A stretch of 64,000 nt of DNA from Candidatus Eiseniibacteriota bacterium (GTDB taxonomy: Bacteria > Eisenbacteria > RBG-16-71-46 > CAIMUX01): NCBI GenBank assembly GCA_020633975.1, contig JACKCR010000014.1, positions 21,185-85,184 of the forward strand. The letters run 5' to 3'. Position 1 is the first letter of the stretch; each line of letters opens with the position of its first letter. The position numbers and the translations under genes are program-made. Below are positions 8,345 through 17,497 of the stretch, one piece after another. The notes under the pieces were generated by a model. It did not search any database. It saw nothing but the letters and a program-made list of their open reading frames with translations, and was not told the origin of the DNA.

Positions 8345-9574
8345 TCACGGAGTGCCGAGACCGTCAAGTACCCGGAGGATCAGTTCGATCAGCAACCCTA
8401 CCGTAAGGGGGCTGAAGTACGATCCAAGGAATCGCCGGATGCTCTGTCCATCGAAGGGCCAAACAGGGAAGCTCCGTGTCGCGTCGTCGAGTTCGCGGAC
8501 GGCCATGAGACGTTCGATCGCCGGCTTCAGTTCCTCGACTTGTGACTGTTGGAGCGCAATCAAGCTCTCCCGGTAGAGCACGTCGCTTCCATCGCTGATG
8601 ATGCGAAGAAGTCGTTCCTTCGCCCGACGCATCGCGTTCGACGCGGTGCCTAGAACGAGGAAGAACAGCGCCGGTGCTGCCAACGCATAGACGACCGCAG
8701 CGATGACGAGCTCGTAGCTGAGAGAATAGGACAACGCGTCGAGCACACCAGCCGCTCCGGTGGTCGTACCCTGCTGCGTCGTTGCAGGTTGTGCCAGGTC
8801 AGTCAGCCCACGGGTGAACGGCGTGACCCCAAGGAGCATGACTCCAACGATGCTGAGGAAGTAGACAAGCCTCAAAGAGAACTCGCCGAGCGGCCTCAGT
8901 CCTCCAACGCCGTCCGGATGGGACGGGCGAATGTTGGGATGGAGCTTCCGAAACGCACCTCTCAGGACTCGGATCAGGACGACGCACGCAAGGCCGACCG
9001 AGAAGATGGCGCCCATCAACATCGTGCCCCAAACCTGGGCAGCGAGACGGCCCCAGCGACCCGCCGTATACCATGCACCCCCGTCGAGGCCGCGATAGAC
9101 GGAACCAAGAAGCAGGAGTATCCCGATCACGATGATGTAGAGGAGAATCGGGTGTCTCTTGCTCTTGTAGGAGTCGAGCAGTTGCTTCCGCAGCCGCTTC
9201 GTATCTCTTGATGGCTTTCCCCTTGGGTCGGCGATCGGAAGGTGACCGCTCGTTCGCGAAGAGAAAACCCGGTTCCCCACAAGACCGTTGACGACTCCCG
9301 CGATGCCAGACGGGATCCAGAAGTAGTAGGAGAAGACGACGCAACCGAAGACGAAGTTCGTGTAGACCGACGGATCGTTGACGAATCCACGAACCGCGCC
9401 CTTGGTTACGAAGAACCCGTCCAGATACGCACATAGAGCCCGCAAGGCGGTCAAGAGGATGCACACGACCAAACCCCAGAGGATTGGAGAGGGTCTGGCG
9501 CAAAGGAGGCGACGCCGCAACGGGTCCCAGAGCGTCAAATCGGGTGGGCAGACTTCTCGCGGGTTCCTGGCCAT
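8345..9574 (-). CDS. Multi-pass membrane protein of unknown function
   Basis: A 409-residue protein with about six hydrophobic segments, for example ILWGLVVCILLTALRALCAY, the VYTNFVFGCVVFSYYFWIPS region, HPILLYIIVIGILLLLGSVY, GAIFSVGLACVVLIRVL, LVYFLSIVGVMLLGV and a pair around LVIAAVVYALAAPALFFLVL. A cytosolic loop carries HPDGVGGLRPLGEFSL, and the C-terminal ~100 residues include a helical SNAMRRAKERLLRII... region. No enzyme motif is visible and I do not recognise the family. The start at 9574 is chosen because GGAG lies nine bases upstream; the frame is open to 9649. Confidence 0.7.
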   Translation of the reverse strand: MARNPREVCPPDLTLWDPLRRRLLCARPSPILWGLVVCILLTALRALCAYLDGFFVTKGAVRGFVNDPSVYTNFVFGCVVFSYYFWIPSGIAGVVNGLVGNRVFSSRTSGHLPIADPRGKPSRDTKRLRKQLLDSYKSKRHPILLYIIVIGILLLLGSVYRGLDGGAWYTAGRWGRLAAQVWGTMLMGAIFSVGLACVVLIRVLRGAFRKLHPNIRPSHPDGVGGLRPLGEFSLRLVYFLSIVGVMLLGVTPFTRGLTDLAQPATTQQGTTTGAAGVLDALSYSLSYELVIAAVVYALAAPALFFLVLGTASNAMRRAKERLLRIISDGSDVLYRESLIALQQSQVEELKPAIERLMAVRELDDATRSFPVWPFDGQSIRRFLGSYFSPLTVGLLIELILRVLDGLGTP

Positions 9575-9732
9575 GGCATCTCCACGAGTTGGAGTAGACG
9601 TAAGACTCAGTCGTTTCGTGATGCTAGACGGAAGTCGGTACCTGTGCAAAACAGCACTTCAACGCGGATGATGGCACGAACGACAGTCTGAAGAAGTTTC
9701 GCGGCATTCCCTTCACTGCCTTCCGAGCCGGT

Positions 9733-10518
9733 TCAGATGGCCGCCCCGCTGGTGCCGGCCTCGGGTGACAGCCGACGGAGTTCAGCTCGTGCCAACGGTG
9801 GATCGTCGGTGATCAGCACATCGGCGCCAGTACCGACCGCACGGCGAATGGTGTTCGGACCGTTGGGAGTCCAGGTCCAGACTTCGAGCTGCTGCTTGTG
9901 AAGCCGGGCGACCTCCCGCGTCGTGGCTCCCAGGTGGTTCAGAGCGACGGCGCGAACTCCTGGGAACCCTGGTCGCCAACGGAGGTGGAACACAGGGTCG
10001 ATGACGATCGGAGTGAACGGGATCCGAGCGATGATCAGTCGTGCCAGTCGAAGGCTAGGCTCGATAGCTCGTGCCGCTACCAGACTCGAGGGATGAAAGC
10101 TCATCAACCAGCACCAGGATGTCGCGTTGTGATGCCGGATCACCTTCAGGACTTCCGCGGTGATTCCCGGGTGCTCTTCCTCTCCGCCTTTGACCTCCAC
10201 ATACAGTTCGGTTCGGCCACTGACGACGCTCAGTACCTCGTCGAGTTTCGGAATAGGTTCACGGTCGAACTCCCGACCGAACCAACTACCGGCATCGAGT
10301 GAAGAGAGCTGGCGCGCATCGAGACTTGATACGAGTCCGGAGCCATTGGTGCACCGGTCGACACTGCGGTCATGGATCACCATCGGGACCTTGTCGGCCG
10401 AGAGGCGGACATCGATCTCGATGCCATCGACTCTCTGGTCGAGGCTCCACCGTATGGCTGCCAGGGTGTTCTCCGGCGCATGGCGTGCGCCACCTCGGTG
10501 AGCAACGACTCGAACCAT
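9733..10518 (-). CDS. ugpQ: Glycerophosphodiester phosphodiesterase (GDPD family)
   Basis: A 261-residue protein with the complete GDPD active-site set: HRG (residues 7-9) followed by PENT, the metal pair E34 and D36 in GIEIDVRLS, and H49 in VIHD. Later motifs VEVKGG (with its metal-ligand Glu) and the C-terminal VWTWTPN/ADVLITDDP pattern also fit. Family members hydrolyse deacylated phospholipids to glycerol 3-phosphate and an alcohol. There is no signal peptide, so it should be cytosolic like UgpQ rather than the periplasmic GlpQ. The ATG directly follows a GGGGAGGAG tract. Its neighbours give no pathway hint. Confidence 0.88.
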   Translation of the reverse strand: MVRVVAHRGGARHAPENTLAAIRWSLDQRVDGIEIDVRLSADKVPMVIHDRSVDRCTNGSGLVSSLDARQLSSLDAGSWFGREFDREPIPKLDEVLSVVSGRTELYVEVKGGEEEHPGITAEVLKVIRHHNATSWCWLMSFHPSSLVAARAIEPSLRLARLIIARIPFTPIVIDPVFHLRWRPGFPGVRAVALNHLGATTREVARLHKQQLEVWTWTPNGPNTIRRAVGTGADVLITDDPPLARAELRRLSPEAGTSGAAI

Positions 10519-10627
10519 CTCCTCCCCTGATTCAACGGACCGATACGACGATAGTGGTAAGGGGCGGTTGGACTCTGCTTCTTCGGTGCCCCGCCACCAC
10601 TCCGCTCGTCAACGCCCCTGCCGTTGG

Positions 10628-11728
10628 TCAGCCCAACGCCCCCGCCGCAATCCGCAACCCCCGAAGCAGCAGGTTCCCGTCCCCCAACCGCCTCCGAAGC
10701 TCCCGCTCCAGCCCCGCGATCGGATAGAGATTCTGCGGCGCCCGCGTATCCTTGTGCGCTTCCGACGCGAACCGCGGCAACGTCGCGGCAGTGAGGTCCG
10801 CAAACCGCTGCGCCTCGTCGATCGGAATCTGATCCGTCACTTCACACCGCACCACGCCGGCCCACGGATGTCCTTCGCCACCGGGCAGACGCAGATACCA
10901 CGAGTACCGACTCCAGTCCGCCTCGATCCCGAACATCGGAGTGCGTTCGCCGGGCGCGAGCTGCGCGATCACGGCAGTGGTCATCTCATCGAGATACGTC
11001 ACCCAGTGGCTCTTCACGTACCCGACGGCAGACTCGAGGTGCTGACGTCCGCGCAAGGAACCGTCGATGACGACGAGGTCTGCCTCCCCGGCCTGCTTCG
11101 CGACGCGGATTTCGAGTTCGCGGAGCGCGCGTTGCAGCGCTTGCTGGAGCGGATCGCCGGGGATGCCGCGGTCGGAAGATCCACTTCCGCCTGAGTCGCT
11201 ACCGGAACCACTCGAATCACCGGCGCCGCCGCCCGAGCCGCTGCCGGCCGTCCGGCCCGTCGCTCGCGCCTCCGATCCACGTCCCGGCGGACGAGGGGGC
11301 TTCGCATTTCCTGTCGCGCCTCCGCCACCGCGACCCCAGTCGTTCATCGGCTGTGCCACGTAGGTCGCGTACATCGTCTCGATCGACCGCGCGGGCACGG
11401 GGACGAACAGTCCTCGCTCCACTTCCATTGCGGCGACCTCCGCCCGTGCTTCGCACCGGATGACACCGGCAGCGTAGCTCGCGCAGAGCCCGGGTACGGT
11501 GCGTCCCGCTTCGTCCGTCACCCAGATGCGTGCGTCGATCCGGCGCACTCCGTCGACGAGTGCGAGCCGTTCCGCCGGGCCGCTCTCACTTCGGATCGGC
11601 GTCCACTCGGCGACTGGACGTTCGATCTCCAGGTTCACGGTCGCGCCGGCTTCGGCCTCGGGGTTTGCGGCTCCGGCCTCGACGGGTGATCCGTAGTCAG
11701 GGGACCACGATTCCACTGCGAACTTCAC
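10628..11728 (-). CDS. nurA: NurA-type 5'-3' nuclease
   Basis: The gene starts at a GTG (11728) overlapping the sbcC stop codon, behind GGAGAGG; a longer open frame upstream lies inside sbcC and is rejected. The product is 366 residues. The NurA-domain motif LVVIDGSLRG, with its metal-binding Asp, lies about two-thirds along, followed by a second conserved-looking acidic block near IEADWSRYSWYLRLP. Between the N-terminal part and the nuclease core is a Gly/Ser-rich linker of about 60 residues. NurA resects double-strand ends with the HerA translocase, which is encoded three genes upstream in the same operon. Assignment rests on the DGS motif plus the strict herA-mre11-rad50-nurA context. Confidence 0.78.
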   Translation of the reverse strand: MKFAVESWSPDYGSPVEAGAANPEAEAGATVNLEIERPVAEWTPIRSESGPAERLALVDGVRRIDARIWVTDEAGRTVPGLCASYAAGVIRCEARAEVAAMEVERGLFVPVPARSIETMYATYVAQPMNDWGRGGGGATGNAKPPRPPGRGSEARATGRTAGSGSGGGAGDSSGSGSDSGGSGSSDRGIPGDPLQQALQRALRELEIRVAKQAGEADLVVIDGSLRGRQHLESAVGYVKSHWVTYLDEMTTAVIAQLAPGERTPMFGIEADWSRYSWYLRLPGGEGHPWAGVVRCEVTDQIPIDEAQRFADLTAATLPRFASEAHKDTRAPQNLYPIAGLERELRRRLGDGNLLLRGLRIAAGALG

Positions 11729-14166
11729 GCGTTCACCCTCTCCACTCTGGACGTCCGCGCGTCCTTCGTTACCTGGAACCGGACGGGGACGCGCTCCGCG
11801 AGTTCGCGCACGTGAGTGATGAGTCCGACGACGCGGCCACGCGCACCGAGCGCTTCGATCGCGCTTGCGACGGTATCGAGCGTGTCGGGGTCGAGGGTGC
11901 CGAACCCTTCGTCGAGGAAGAGTGTGTCGAGACGGGCGGCGCCGCCGGCGGCGAGCTGGGCGACGTCTTCGGACAGCGCGAGCGCGAGGGCGAGTGAGGC
12001 CATGAACGTTTCGCCGCCGGAGAGCGTGCGGGCGAGGCGTGGCTCGTCCGCGTTGCTGTGATCGACGACCTCGAACTCGCGCTTGTCGTTGATCTGGATC
12101 GAGTACTGGTTCGACGAGAGTTCGCGCAGAAGGTGCGACGCGGAATGACAGAGCCGTTCGAGTGCTCGTTGCAAGAGCCACGCCTCGAATCCGGTCGTCC
12201 CGAGAAGACGTCCAAGATCCTTCTCGAGCTTCGCGCGATCGCGGAGTTCCTTCTGTTCGGCGCGGAGCTTCTTCGACTTCTCGATCGCGGCACTCACCGC
12301 CTGGATGCCGGCGTTGACGGTTGCGAGTTCGGACGCGACCTGCGTCGCGTAGTTCGCTTCGGTGGCCTTCACACCGTGTTTCGCACAGGCGTCCAGGATC
12401 GTCTGGATCTCAGTCGCGAGCGAGGCTTCCTGTTCCTTGGCAGCTTTCGCCAAGTTGTCGACGCGCTTCGCCTCCTTGGGAGACTGCGCCTCTGCCCATG
12501 TGGCGAGCGTGTTCCATGCGCCCGCAAGGTCTTCGCGGTCCTCGACCGGAGGTGGCTCGAGTGCAGAGACTCGGTCGCGGGTGGCATCGAACGTCTTCCA
12601 CGCCTTCCTGTGCGCAGCTTCGAGCGTCTCGGTCGCGGCTTCCGCGGTGTCGAGCTGCTTGCTCACCGTCCGGAACATCGACTGAGCTTCGGTCACGGCC
12701 TTCGCAGCTGCAGTGACCTTGGTGAGCGACTTCTTCAGCGCCGCCTCGGTCGGCTCCCCCTCGAGACGCTCCTCCGTCGACGCGAGCCGTTCCTTCTCTG
12801 CATCCAGTTTCGCGGTGAGTGCGACGACATCCTTGGTGCTCGCGTCGCGCTTGTGGGTGGCTGAGGTCAGCGCTGTGTTCGCCTTGCGTAGCTGTGCTTC
12901 CGCCGCTTCGAGTGCCTTGGGTGCCGCATGCTTCGGCATCTTCGTGATCGTCTGCGCACAGACGGGACACTCGTCTCCAGCGGCGAGTCCCTGTGCGAGG
13001 TGCGACGCGGCGTGGGCGGTGCGTGCTTCCTCGAGCTTTGCTTCCGCCGCGAGCTTCTCCTCTTCGGCCTTGGCCCGCGCCGCTTCGTCCGCAGCCGCCG
13101 CCTTCTGGAGTGGGGTGAGCCGCGCTTCGAGCTCCTTCACCAGGAGCGCTGACGCTGCCTTTTGCGCGTGCGCTTCGAGCAGGAGCTGCAGGTCGCCGGC
13201 CGCGGGGAGGGCCTCGAGCGCCGATTGCTCCTTATATAGATGCGCCTCGGCTTCCTTCTTGGCCGCTCGGGCGGAGTCGACGGCCTCCCGAGCGGTCGAC
13301 CAACGTTCCGACGTCTCCTCCAAGTCACTGGGAGGCAATACGGTAGCCAGACTGCGGACTCGGGCCTCCGCCTCCTCCCGGGCCGCCTCCGCGTCCTCCG
13401 CCCGTCGGCGCAGCTCTTCCAGCTTGGGCGCGGCCTTCTCGATCGTTTTGGTCAGCGCTTCGAGCTCCTTGCCTCGCTTCTTCGCGGCCGCGAGGAGTTC
13501 GGGAGTCATCTGGGCGAGATCTCCACTGGAGAGTTCCGCTTCGAGATACCCGGCGCGTGTCTCGTGTTCCTTGCCGAGTGCGTTCGCACGCTTCGCCATC
13601 CGTCGGTAGAGCTCCAAGTCGAGCAGCTTGACGAGGAGGTCCTGTCGTTCCGCCGGTGTCGCGCGGAGGAACTCTGCGAACTCGCCTTGCGGGAGGGCGA
13701 CGCACCGTTGGAAGTGCGTGAAGCCGAGTCCGAGTAGCGACTCGACGGCCGACGTGACCGAGTCGGCGTCGCCTGCGATCGTCTCGGTGTCGGGAGTGGC
13801 GTCACCGGCATCCGCCCCGCTGTCGATCGATCCGACGTTGCGCTTCCGTTCCAGCCGGGCTTCCTTCGTCGACGCACCCGTCTTCGTCCGCCGGACGACG
13901 CGTGCCGCGGTGTACTCCTCGTCACCGACGGCGAACTCGAATGCGACCCGGGCTTCGGACTTCCCGGTGGTGATCACAGGAAACACCGTTCGAGCATCGA
14001 GCCGAGGCACCGATCCGTAGAGCGCGAACGTCATCGCGTCGATCAGGCTCGACTTCCCTGCGCCAGTGGGTCCGGTGATGACGAAGAGCTCGGCGTCCGA
14101 GAAGTCGATGTCGCACGGATCGCGGAAGGACGCGAATCCTTCGAGATGAAGTCGCAGCGGCCTCAT
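11725..14166 (-). CDS. sbcC: SbcC/Rad50 SMC-like DNA repair ATPase
   Basis: An 813-residue Rad50-type ATPase. The N-terminal P-loop GPTGAGKSSLIDA directly follows a FASFRDP-type start, and LPQGEFAEFL, diagnostic of SbcC, comes after ~160 residues. Long alpha-helical coiled-coil arms flank the zinc hook ECPVCAQ. The C-terminal half-site has the ABC signature LSGGET and Walker B TLFLDEGFGTLD. It is shorter than E. coli SbcC (about 1,050) but normal for short-arm Rad50 proteins. With SbcD it opens and degrades hairpins and protein-blocked ends. The ATG overlaps the sbcD stop by four bases (ATGA), and its own stop overlaps the nurA start. Confidence 0.95.
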   Translation of the reverse strand: MRPLRLHLEGFASFRDPCDIDFSDAELFVITGPTGAGKSSLIDAMTFALYGSVPRLDARTVFPVITTGKSEARVAFEFAVGDEEYTAARVVRRTKTGASTKEARLERKRNVGSIDSGADAGDATPDTETIAGDADSVTSAVESLLGLGFTHFQRCVALPQGEFAEFLRATPAERQDLLVKLLDLELYRRMAKRANALGKEHETRAGYLEAELSSGDLAQMTPELLAAAKKRGKELEALTKTIEKAAPKLEELRRRAEDAEAAREEAEARVRSLATVLPPSDLEETSERWSTAREAVDSARAAKKEAEAHLYKEQSALEALPAAGDLQLLLEAHAQKAASALLVKELEARLTPLQKAAAADEAARAKAEEEKLAAEAKLEEARTAHAASHLAQGLAAGDECPVCAQTITKMPKHAAPKALEAAEAQLRKANTALTSATHKRDASTKDVVALTAKLDAEKERLASTEERLEGEPTEAALKKSLTKVTAAAKAVTEAQSMFRTVSKQLDTAEAATETLEAAHRKAWKTFDATRDRVSALEPPPVEDREDLAGAWNTLATWAEAQSPKEAKRVDNLAKAAKEQEASLATEIQTILDACAKHGVKATEANYATQVASELATVNAGIQAVSAAIEKSKKLRAEQKELRDRAKLEKDLGRLLGTTGFEAWLLQRALERLCHSASHLLRELSSNQYSIQINDKREFEVVDHSNADEPRLARTLSGGETFMASLALALALSEDVAQLAAGGAARLDTLFLDEGFGTLDPDTLDTVASAIEALGARGRVVGLITHVRELAERVPVRFQVTKDARTSRVERVNA

Positions 14167-15485
14167 GAGTCGGCCTCATTCTTGGAAGAAGGCCGCCTCT
14201 TCGCCTCGCGTACCGTTTCTAGTCCTGCTTCACGTCCAGCCTCACGTCCAGCCTCTAGTCCTGCCTCGCGTCCTGCCTCTCGTGCTGCCTCACGTCCAGC
14301 CTCTAGTCCCGTCTCCTGTTCCGACTCCAGCCTCTGCGACTCGAGCTCCATCTCGAGCAGCTCGTGGAACACTCGGCCGAGGTCGTCGTTCGACTTCTTG
14401 CGTTCGGCGAGAAACTCGGCGAACAGCTTCTCGGGCGACTGCTGCGTGAGGTTCAGGTCCGTCACTGGCCTCGGTTCGGTGGACGAGCTCTTGATCCGCA
14501 CATCGACGGCGTGGGGAAGCAGCTCGCGGACCTCGTCGGCGAGTCCGGGGCGGTACGGTTCGTCGACTTCGACGCGAAGGTAGTCGTCACCGACATCGTC
14601 CACCATGGCTTCGAGGGCGGCGAGAGTTCCGCGCAGAGTTCGTAGCTTCCGGCCGGACTGAAGCGGAACAGATTCCACCTTGGCGGGCGTGGTAGCCGTG
14701 GCCTCGACGACCAAGACGCCCTTCTCCTGTTCACCTTCTCCGAAGTCGAGCGAGAGGGGAGACCCGGAGTACCACACCGGGCATCCCGCGGGGATCGACT
14801 GCGTCCGGTGGAAGTGTCCCAATGCGGCGTAATGAAGCGTCGAGGGGAAGATCGTCGACGGGACCATGTAGTCGAGCCCTGAGTGCACGCTGCGTTCGCC
14901 TCCGCCGATCGCCGCGCCGACGACGGAGAGGTGTCCGATCAGGATGCGGACGGCATCTTCCTCGAGTGCATCGGCGAGAAGCGACACGATCGTCTGTAGG
15001 CGTTCCGTGTAGCTCTGAGCGTGCTCGAACGCGTCTCGCTCCATGAGATCGGCAGCCTTGACGATGCCACGTTGGGAGAGGAACGGCAGGAACGCGAGGC
15101 TCACGATTTCCTTCGTTCGGAGCGTCAGGTTCCGCACGCCACCCGCATCCGGCCGGCTCAGAGTGGCGCCGACATGCACGCCACATCCGGACTCTAGTAG
15201 CGGCTTCACTGCGCGTAGACGTTGCGGAGAGTCGTGATTCCCCGAGATGAGCACGACTTCGGCGCCAGTCCTCGCGAGTCCGAGCAGTGCTTCGTACACG
15301 ATCCGTTCGGACGCCGCGGTCGGCGCGGCGAGATCGAATAGGTCTCCCGCGACGATGACGAGGTCGACCTCACGCTGCTCCGCAATCGACGTGATCTCCT
15401 CGAGCACGGCACGGTGTTCGTCCGCGCGATCTCGCCCTCGAATGGTCCGGCCGACATGCCAATCCGCGGTGTGGAGGATCCGCAT
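14163..15485 (-). CDS. sbcD: SbcD/Mre11 double-strand-break nuclease subunit
   Basis: A 440-residue calcineurin-like nuclease with the Mre11 metal motifs in order: TADWHVG (N-terminus), VAGDLFD, ISGNHDSPQRL, GHLSV and GHFHR. The start at 15485 overlaps the herA stop by one base (TGATG); an upstream extension of the frame lies inside herA and is rejected. The last ~70 residues are unusual, an Ala/Glu/Gly/Arg array (EAGREAGLEAGREAG...) encoded by nine 12-bp direct repeats at 14218-14325, probably forming a long charged helix. It is the partner nuclease of the Rad50-type ATPase encoded next. Confidence 0.93.
   Translation of the reverse strand: MRILHTADWHVGRTIRGRDRADEHRAVLEEITSIAEQREVDLVIVAGDLFDLAAPTAASERIVYEALLGLARTGAEVVLISGNHDSPQRLRAVKPLLESGCGVHVGATLSRPDAGGVRNLTLRTKEIVSLAFLPFLSQRGIVKAADLMERDAFEHAQSYTERLQTIVSLLADALEEDAVRILIGHLSVVGAAIGGGERSVHSGLDYMVPSTIFPSTLHYAALGHFHRTQSIPAGCPVWYSGSPLSLDFGEGEQEKGVLVVEATATTPAKVESVPLQSGRKLRTLRGTLAALEAMVDDVGDDYLRVEVDEPYRPGLADEVRELLPHAVDVRIKSSSTEPRPVTDLNLTQQSPEKLFAEFLAERKKSNDDLGRVFHELLEMELESQRLESEQETGLEAGREAAREAGREAGLEAGREAGREAGLETVREAKRRPSSKNEADS
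14218..14325. repeat. Nine 12-bp tandem repeats inside sbcD
   Basis: Nine consecutive 12-bp units (for example TCACGTCCAGCC, TCTAGTCCTGCC and TCGCGTCCTGCC on the plus strand) lie in the 3' end of sbcD. TCACGTCCAGCC occurs identically at 14230, 14242 and 14290. The period keeps the frame, adding four residues (mostly E-A-G-R/L) per unit. This is consistent with replication-slippage expansion in a non-essential tail. Confidence 0.85.
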
Positions 15486-17335
15486 CAGTCCTCGTCCTCG
15501 GTGAGTCCTCCGAACGGATCTGCGGGGACGGAACGTGGCTTGCGCGGGCGTTTCGTGGTCGTTGCGTCGCTGCCGGTCGAGGCACCGTTCGTACCACCGT
15601 CGGTGCCGCTCGTCGCGCCGCCGCTGCGCGCCGAGCTGTCCGAACTCGTCCCGCGGCTCGCTCCGCCCGTCGTCCACCCCGGCGCGGCTTCACTCGCTCG
15701 CGTCGCCCACGCCGGGAAGGGGAACTCCAGTACGAGAGGAATCGGTAGTTCAGGCTGTGCGACGACCATCGTTCCCGGCTTCACGATCGTGGCGCGTTGG
15801 CGAAGGATCTGCGGAAGCCAGCCGTACTCCGGCCGCGTCGCTTCGCTCGAGTCGAGACGTCCGGTCACGCGGATCGCAGAGTTCGCGATGATCCGTCTCT
15901 CGACTTCGCTCGCGGTCTGCTGCGCACCGATCAGGATCATGCCGAGCGACCGGCCGCGTTCCGCGATGTCGAGGAGGATCTCCTTGATCGGGCTCGTGCC
16001 CTCGCGTGGCGCGTACTTGTTGAGCTCGTCCAAGACGACGAACCACTTCGGATCCGGGCTGCCGCTCTTCTCCTTCTCCTCGAACGCGCGCCTCAGTTCG
16101 ACGCCGACGACGAACCGTTGCGCACGATCGTTGAGGTTGTGGAGGTCGATCACGGTGAGCTGCGCGTCGCGTTGGATCCGGTGGCGCTCGGGTCGGTCGA
16201 CTCGTCCGCGGATGAGGTGACGCACGTGTGGCTGCGCGCCGTAGAGACGACGGACGAACGCGTTGATCGTTCCGATGCCGATCGCGGTGCCGGCCCACTC
16301 GTGGCGGTACATGTCGTCTTGCACCTTGGCGGCGATGGCGTCGACCAGTTCGTCGAAACTGTGAATGGCCTGACCTTCCAGGACCACGCCGCCATCGTCC
16401 CGCGCCTGGAGATCACGGAGACGCGCCGCGACGTTGTGGACGATGATCGAGTACTGCCGGTCCGACTCTGCGTCGACGAAGAGGAACTCGAGGAGACCGT
16501 CCTTGCAGAAGTCAGCGATCGTCCAGAAGAACGACGTCACGTTGTCGTGTCGGGTCGCGACATCGGGAACCGCAGACTCCGAGTCACGCCTGGGTGGAGC
16601 CCAGAACGAAACGCTGCCGAACGCCTCGGCCGGCAGGTCGAGCTTCGCGTAGCGTTGACGCTCCTCATCCGAGAGGCGGGAGTTCGGTTGGTCGAGGAAG
16701 AGAAGGTCTTCACCTTTGACGTTGAAGATGAGTGCCTTCGTGTTGAGCGCCTGCTTTCCGAGCGTGCCGGAACGGAAGAGGCTGTACAGAAGGAACGTCG
16801 CGTAGGTCGTCTTGGTCGCGACGCCAGAGACGCCGGAGATGTTGACGTGTGCGCCGCGCGTACCGTCCAGGAACTCCAAGTTGACGAACGCGGGCTCTCC
16901 GTCGCGGGTGAGTCCGACTGGAACGCGCGCGTCCATCTGATCGAAGAAGAGTGCGTGATCCCGTTCGGCCCCGCGCGCCCGCCGCACGCTCTGTCCGGGC
17001 AGCGGTGGGACGAACACTTCAGGATCGAACCGGGTCGCCGTGATGCACGCCGCTTCGCTCACCTCCGCCGGGAGGAGTCCCCCTTCGATGAGGAAGACAT
17101 CGCTGTCGAACCGCGCCCCTTCGTGCCGCGCCCGCATCTGGGTGACGATCCCGTAAATCGCTACGTCCCTGCCATCTGGGAGGGCACGTTCCAAGGCGAC
17201 GACGTCGTCGAGCTGCAGGTACTGGCCCTTTTCGATCGCCGCCCAGAACTCGAGCGGCGTCGCGTCCTGCGTCCCGATGACGCGAGCGGTGGACGGCGAC
17301 GGCGAGTTGGCGTTTGGGATGTCAGGAGTCGACAC
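15485..17335 (-). CDS. herA: HerA-type DNA translocase ATPase with variant P-loop
   Basis: A 616-residue ATPase of the HerA/FtsK superfamily. An N-terminal HAS-barrel-like region (residues ~25-110) holds VALERALPDGRDVAIYGIV and LLPAEVSEAACIT. The nucleotide site reads GVSGVATKT (168-176), with one more residue and no Gly before the Lys than the usual GxTGSGKS. Walker B is WFVVLDELNKYA, followed by the arginine-finger region AERGRSLGMILIGAQQT. The last ~65 residues are a Ser/Gly/Thr-rich disordered tail. The start is GTG with GGAGG four bases upstream. It heads the operon herA-sbcD-sbcC-nurA, in which every junction overlaps by 1-4 bases. HerA is expected to pump DNA to the NurA nuclease. Confidence 0.85.
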   Translation of the reverse strand: MSTPDIPNANSPSPSTARVIGTQDATPLEFWAAIEKGQYLQLDDVVALERALPDGRDVAIYGIVTQMRARHEGARFDSDVFLIEGGLLPAEVSEAACITATRFDPEVFVPPLPGQSVRRARGAERDHALFFDQMDARVPVGLTRDGEPAFVNLEFLDGTRGAHVNISGVSGVATKTTYATFLLYSLFRSGTLGKQALNTKALIFNVKGEDLLFLDQPNSRLSDEERQRYAKLDLPAEAFGSVSFWAPPRRDSESAVPDVATRHDNVTSFFWTIADFCKDGLLEFLFVDAESDRQYSIIVHNVAARLRDLQARDDGGVVLEGQAIHSFDELVDAIAAKVQDDMYRHEWAGTAIGIGTINAFVRRLYGAQPHVRHLIRGRVDRPERHRIQRDAQLTVIDLHNLNDRAQRFVVGVELRRAFEEKEKSGSPDPKWFVVLDELNKYAPREGTSPIKEILLDIAERGRSLGMILIGAQQTASEVERRIIANSAIRVTGRLDSSEATRPEYGWLPQILRQRATIVKPGTMVVAQPELPIPLVLEFPFPAWATRASEAAPGWTTGGASRGTSSDSSARSGGATSGTDGGTNGASTGSDATTTKRPRKPRSVPADPFGGLTEDED

Positions 17336-17497
17336 GGAGCCTCCGGCGGCAGGGATCGGTCACGGCTGCGGAGGGGAGTGTAGCGGGGGCGGGGCGAGCG
17401 GTCACGTCCGCGCTTGGCGGAGTCTACCAGTCACGACCTGGCTCGGGTGATGAGTCCTCGTCTGTCCCTCGATCGACGCACGGCCCAGCGAAGCGTG

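Noticed and set aside
11729-12181. Longer NurA with an N-terminal extension inside sbcC
   Set aside because: The extension is Arg-rich and antisense-like in composition; the GTG at 11728 has a ribosome-binding site and overlaps the sbcC stop as the other junctions do.
15797-17383. 528-codon plus-strand frame opposite herA
   Set aside because: Antisense shadow; the herA frame has an ATPase signature and a ribosome-binding site.
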